The notes under the pieces are model-generated. The model made no database searches. It saw only the letters and a program-made list of their open reading frames with translations, and was not told the origin of the DNA. The position numbers and the translations under genes are program-made. A DNA stretch of 64,000 bases from Vanilla planifolia. Lineage: Eukaryota > Streptophyta > Magnoliopsida > Asparagales > Orchidaceae. This document shows positions 61,691-64,000 of the stretch, piece by piece. Where the stretch lies: positions 159,001 to 223,000 of the forward strand of contig JAIUJO010000291.1 of the NCBI GenBank assembly GCA_023846275.1, written 5' to 3'. Positions within the stretch are counted from its first letter, which is position 1; each line of letters begins with the position of its first letter.

Positions 61691-64000
61691 CATGTGTAGA
61701 AGTACACACATGCATAGGTAAATACAAATAATCACACACACAAACACGTAAAAGCACACACGAATATGACACATCACAAATACATGGATACATAGGGACA
61801 TACTCATGTATGCAAATACACACATAGAAATGCATAAATGCCCAAAGGCATACATATGTAAACATGCACACATGCACACTAAGCACACACATTTACTAAC
61901 ACTAACACATGTAAATACCCAAGCAATCATACATGCACATAGACATACACACACACATAGGCACTTCCATATGTACAAGCACACACATCTAATCAGACAT
62001 GCATGCATATTCACATGTAGAAGCACACACACACACATGCACAAATATGCACATCCACACACATGTAGGAACACATAGATACACACTAAAGAACATGCAC
62101 ACACACACATATACACCCACATAAGTGTAAACACTTATAAGTACACATGCATGCACATGCCCACATAGAAGTAGGAATGCATAAACATACATACACATAT
62201 ATGTACACACAAACATAGACATGCATGCATGACACACCCAAAGACAAAACACTTATAGACATGTAAACATGTGAACGTGCACACACACAATCATGCACAC
62301 ACACACATGCAGACAACCACATAAACATGTGCAAACATGCACAAGCATACACACATATGAACACACGCACATATACATGTACCAACTAAAACATACAAAT
62401 GTATGCATAGACATAGGCAAACACACACACACTCATGCATGTAGACAAACATGTGGATGCACCAACACACATAGGTATGTACACAAATGTGCACATAGAA
62501 GTACAAACATGCCCACACAAGCCCAAACATACTCATATAAATGTACATGCACAAACATGTATACACAAACATAGGTACACATTCACACACCTATGCACAC
62601 ATACATACACATGCACAAAAGTAAGTGCACAGACAAAAAACTATACAAATATTCATAGAAATGCATGCATGCAATAATGTACACATACACACACACACAC
62701 ACACATGCAAATGCACAAAAACATAATCACACACCCACATACCCACATAGGCACACACATGAACCCACACATGTATGCAAGCACCAATGCACACATGCAC
62801 ACACACACACACATGCATTTAAATTGACACATGCATATCAACATAAACATACATATATACATATATATGACATGCACACACACACAATAAACATATGTAC
62901 ATGCACACACACACACATACATGCATACACACATGCATGTGTGTACACAAACCCACACACCCCCCTAATCAGAAACTCATTGACATGCATACACTTAAGC
63001 ATATGCACAAACATGAACACAAACTCACATGCACTCACACATGCACACATGTGGTTGAATGTTCATGCACACACACACACATATACATGTATGGTGGCAC
63101 ACACATGCACACACCCACACTCATACAAACATACCTCTCTTTACATACACAGTTTGCACACACATACACGCACAAATATATAGACATGCATAAACTCACA
63201 TACACACATACATACATATGCATGCATATAAACATAGAAATAAACACACATACACAGATGTGAATGCAAATCAACAACACACATGCATACACACGAACAA
63301 AAAGTTATACACTCACACATACAAATATGAACACACACACATGCATAAGACATTATACAAAAACACACACCCAAGAATAAATAAACACACAAGCACACAC
63401 GTAAACGCACATACATGTATAAAAGAAACATATACATAGTTTCATGTGCACTCACTCACACCATGTACATGTTCACATGCACACATGCATGCAAAGGAAC
63501 ACACTCATGGATGGATGTAGAACACACACACACATTACTCGAACAAACACATATGTGTGCACACATGTACATACTTGCTTCAACATGCAGACGTGCACAT
63601 GCCTGCACATACATACACATATCACATGAACTCCTGCACCCAAACACAACCAAATATAGCTACACACTAAGGCACAAACTCACACATACACAACAACAAC
63701 CAATCACACACACGTGCATACATACACACACATGTACACACAACATGCACACGCATATGCATGACTATAGAGATGCAAATATGCTCATGAACACACAAAC
63801 ACACACACCCACTCACACTTGCATGCATCAACATGCACACACATGCATTTACATATACAAACACACATAGCACACACACAAACACAATGCACACATGCAC
63901 ACAAATACACACTATCACTCACATGTATGCATAGGAAGACACACACATATCCACTTGAGCATGCATATGATCGCAGGCACACTTCGACACATGTATGTGC

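Larger units (their letters stand above)
46249..64000 (-). repeat. CA-rich satellite, inverted polarity of the TG satellite
   Basis: Built from CACA, CATGCA, CATACA and CACATGTGCA steps, the reverse complement of the 30541-46248 family, with the same loose lattice and purine-pyrimidine alternation. It runs unbroken for 17.75 kb to the right edge with no transposon insertion, gene or RNA that I can recognise. Long His-Thr-His-Thr frames on + and Cys-Val-Cys frames on minus are composition artefacts. Short pure runs and a few exact local tandem duplications are listed separately. Confidence 0.93.

Noticed and set aside
30541-64000. Hundreds of Cys-Val-Cys and His-Thr-His open frames on both strands, up to 279 codons
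   Set aside because: TG/CA alternation rarely makes stop triplets in any frame. Frames overlap on both strands, show no domain, and resemble metal-binding or antifreeze-like proteins only through composition.
46249-64000. Exact inverted copy of the TG array forming a giant palindrome
   Set aside because: By eye, the sequence next to the switch does not pair arm to arm beyond low-complexity resemblance, and the distinctive words of the 41-45 kb duplication were not found inverted in the CA domain. A computed alignment would be needed to revive this.
1-64000. tRNA, rRNA or other structured RNA genes
   Set aside because: I saw no cloverleaf consensus boxes, rDNA-like blocks or conserved RNA motifs anywhere in the window.

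Overview
This window looks like non-genic nuclear heterochromatin from a eukaryote with a large, repeat-rich genome, most likely a flowering plant. The plant assignment rests on one insertion at 33531-36506. It has the form of a plant Ty3/gypsy LTR: it begins TGTTACACCCC, ends TAACA, is flanked by a perfect 5-bp target duplication, and contains AAACCCTA (telobox) motifs. I found no protein-coding gene, tRNA, rRNA or CRISPR array that I can support. The many open frames come from the composition of the repeats.

Layout. (1) 1 to about 30540 is one pentanucleotide satellite that mixes two 5-bp dialects, TAGAG and TAGGC/TAGGT, in short alternating blocks. (2) About 30541-33525 is a degenerate TG-rich satellite made of TGTG, TGCATG and TGTATG steps. 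(3) 33531-36506 is a solo LTR of 2976 bp flanked by ACAAC on both sides. Inside it are a five-unit ~36-bp interspersed minisatellite, a 56-bp tandem repeat, three small hairpins near the left end, and a CpG-rich right half. (4) 36512 to about 46248 is the same TG-rich satellite continuing, with an (AT)44 microsatellite and a diverged segmental duplication at ~2.4-2.5 kb spacing. (5) Near 46248 the satellite changes strand: from there to 64000 the + strand is CA-rich, the reverse-complement polarity of regions 2 and 4.

There is no pathway or operon to describe. The history suggested by the sequence is expansion and divergence of two simple-repeat families, local segmental duplication in the TG family, one apparent inversion or fold-back junction, and then a later LTR retrotransposon insertion that recombined down to a solo LTR. 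The points most worth a second look are the two-dialect grammar of the 30-kb pentamer array, the abrupt polarity switch at ~46.25 kb, and the clean solo LTR with unusual internal repeats.
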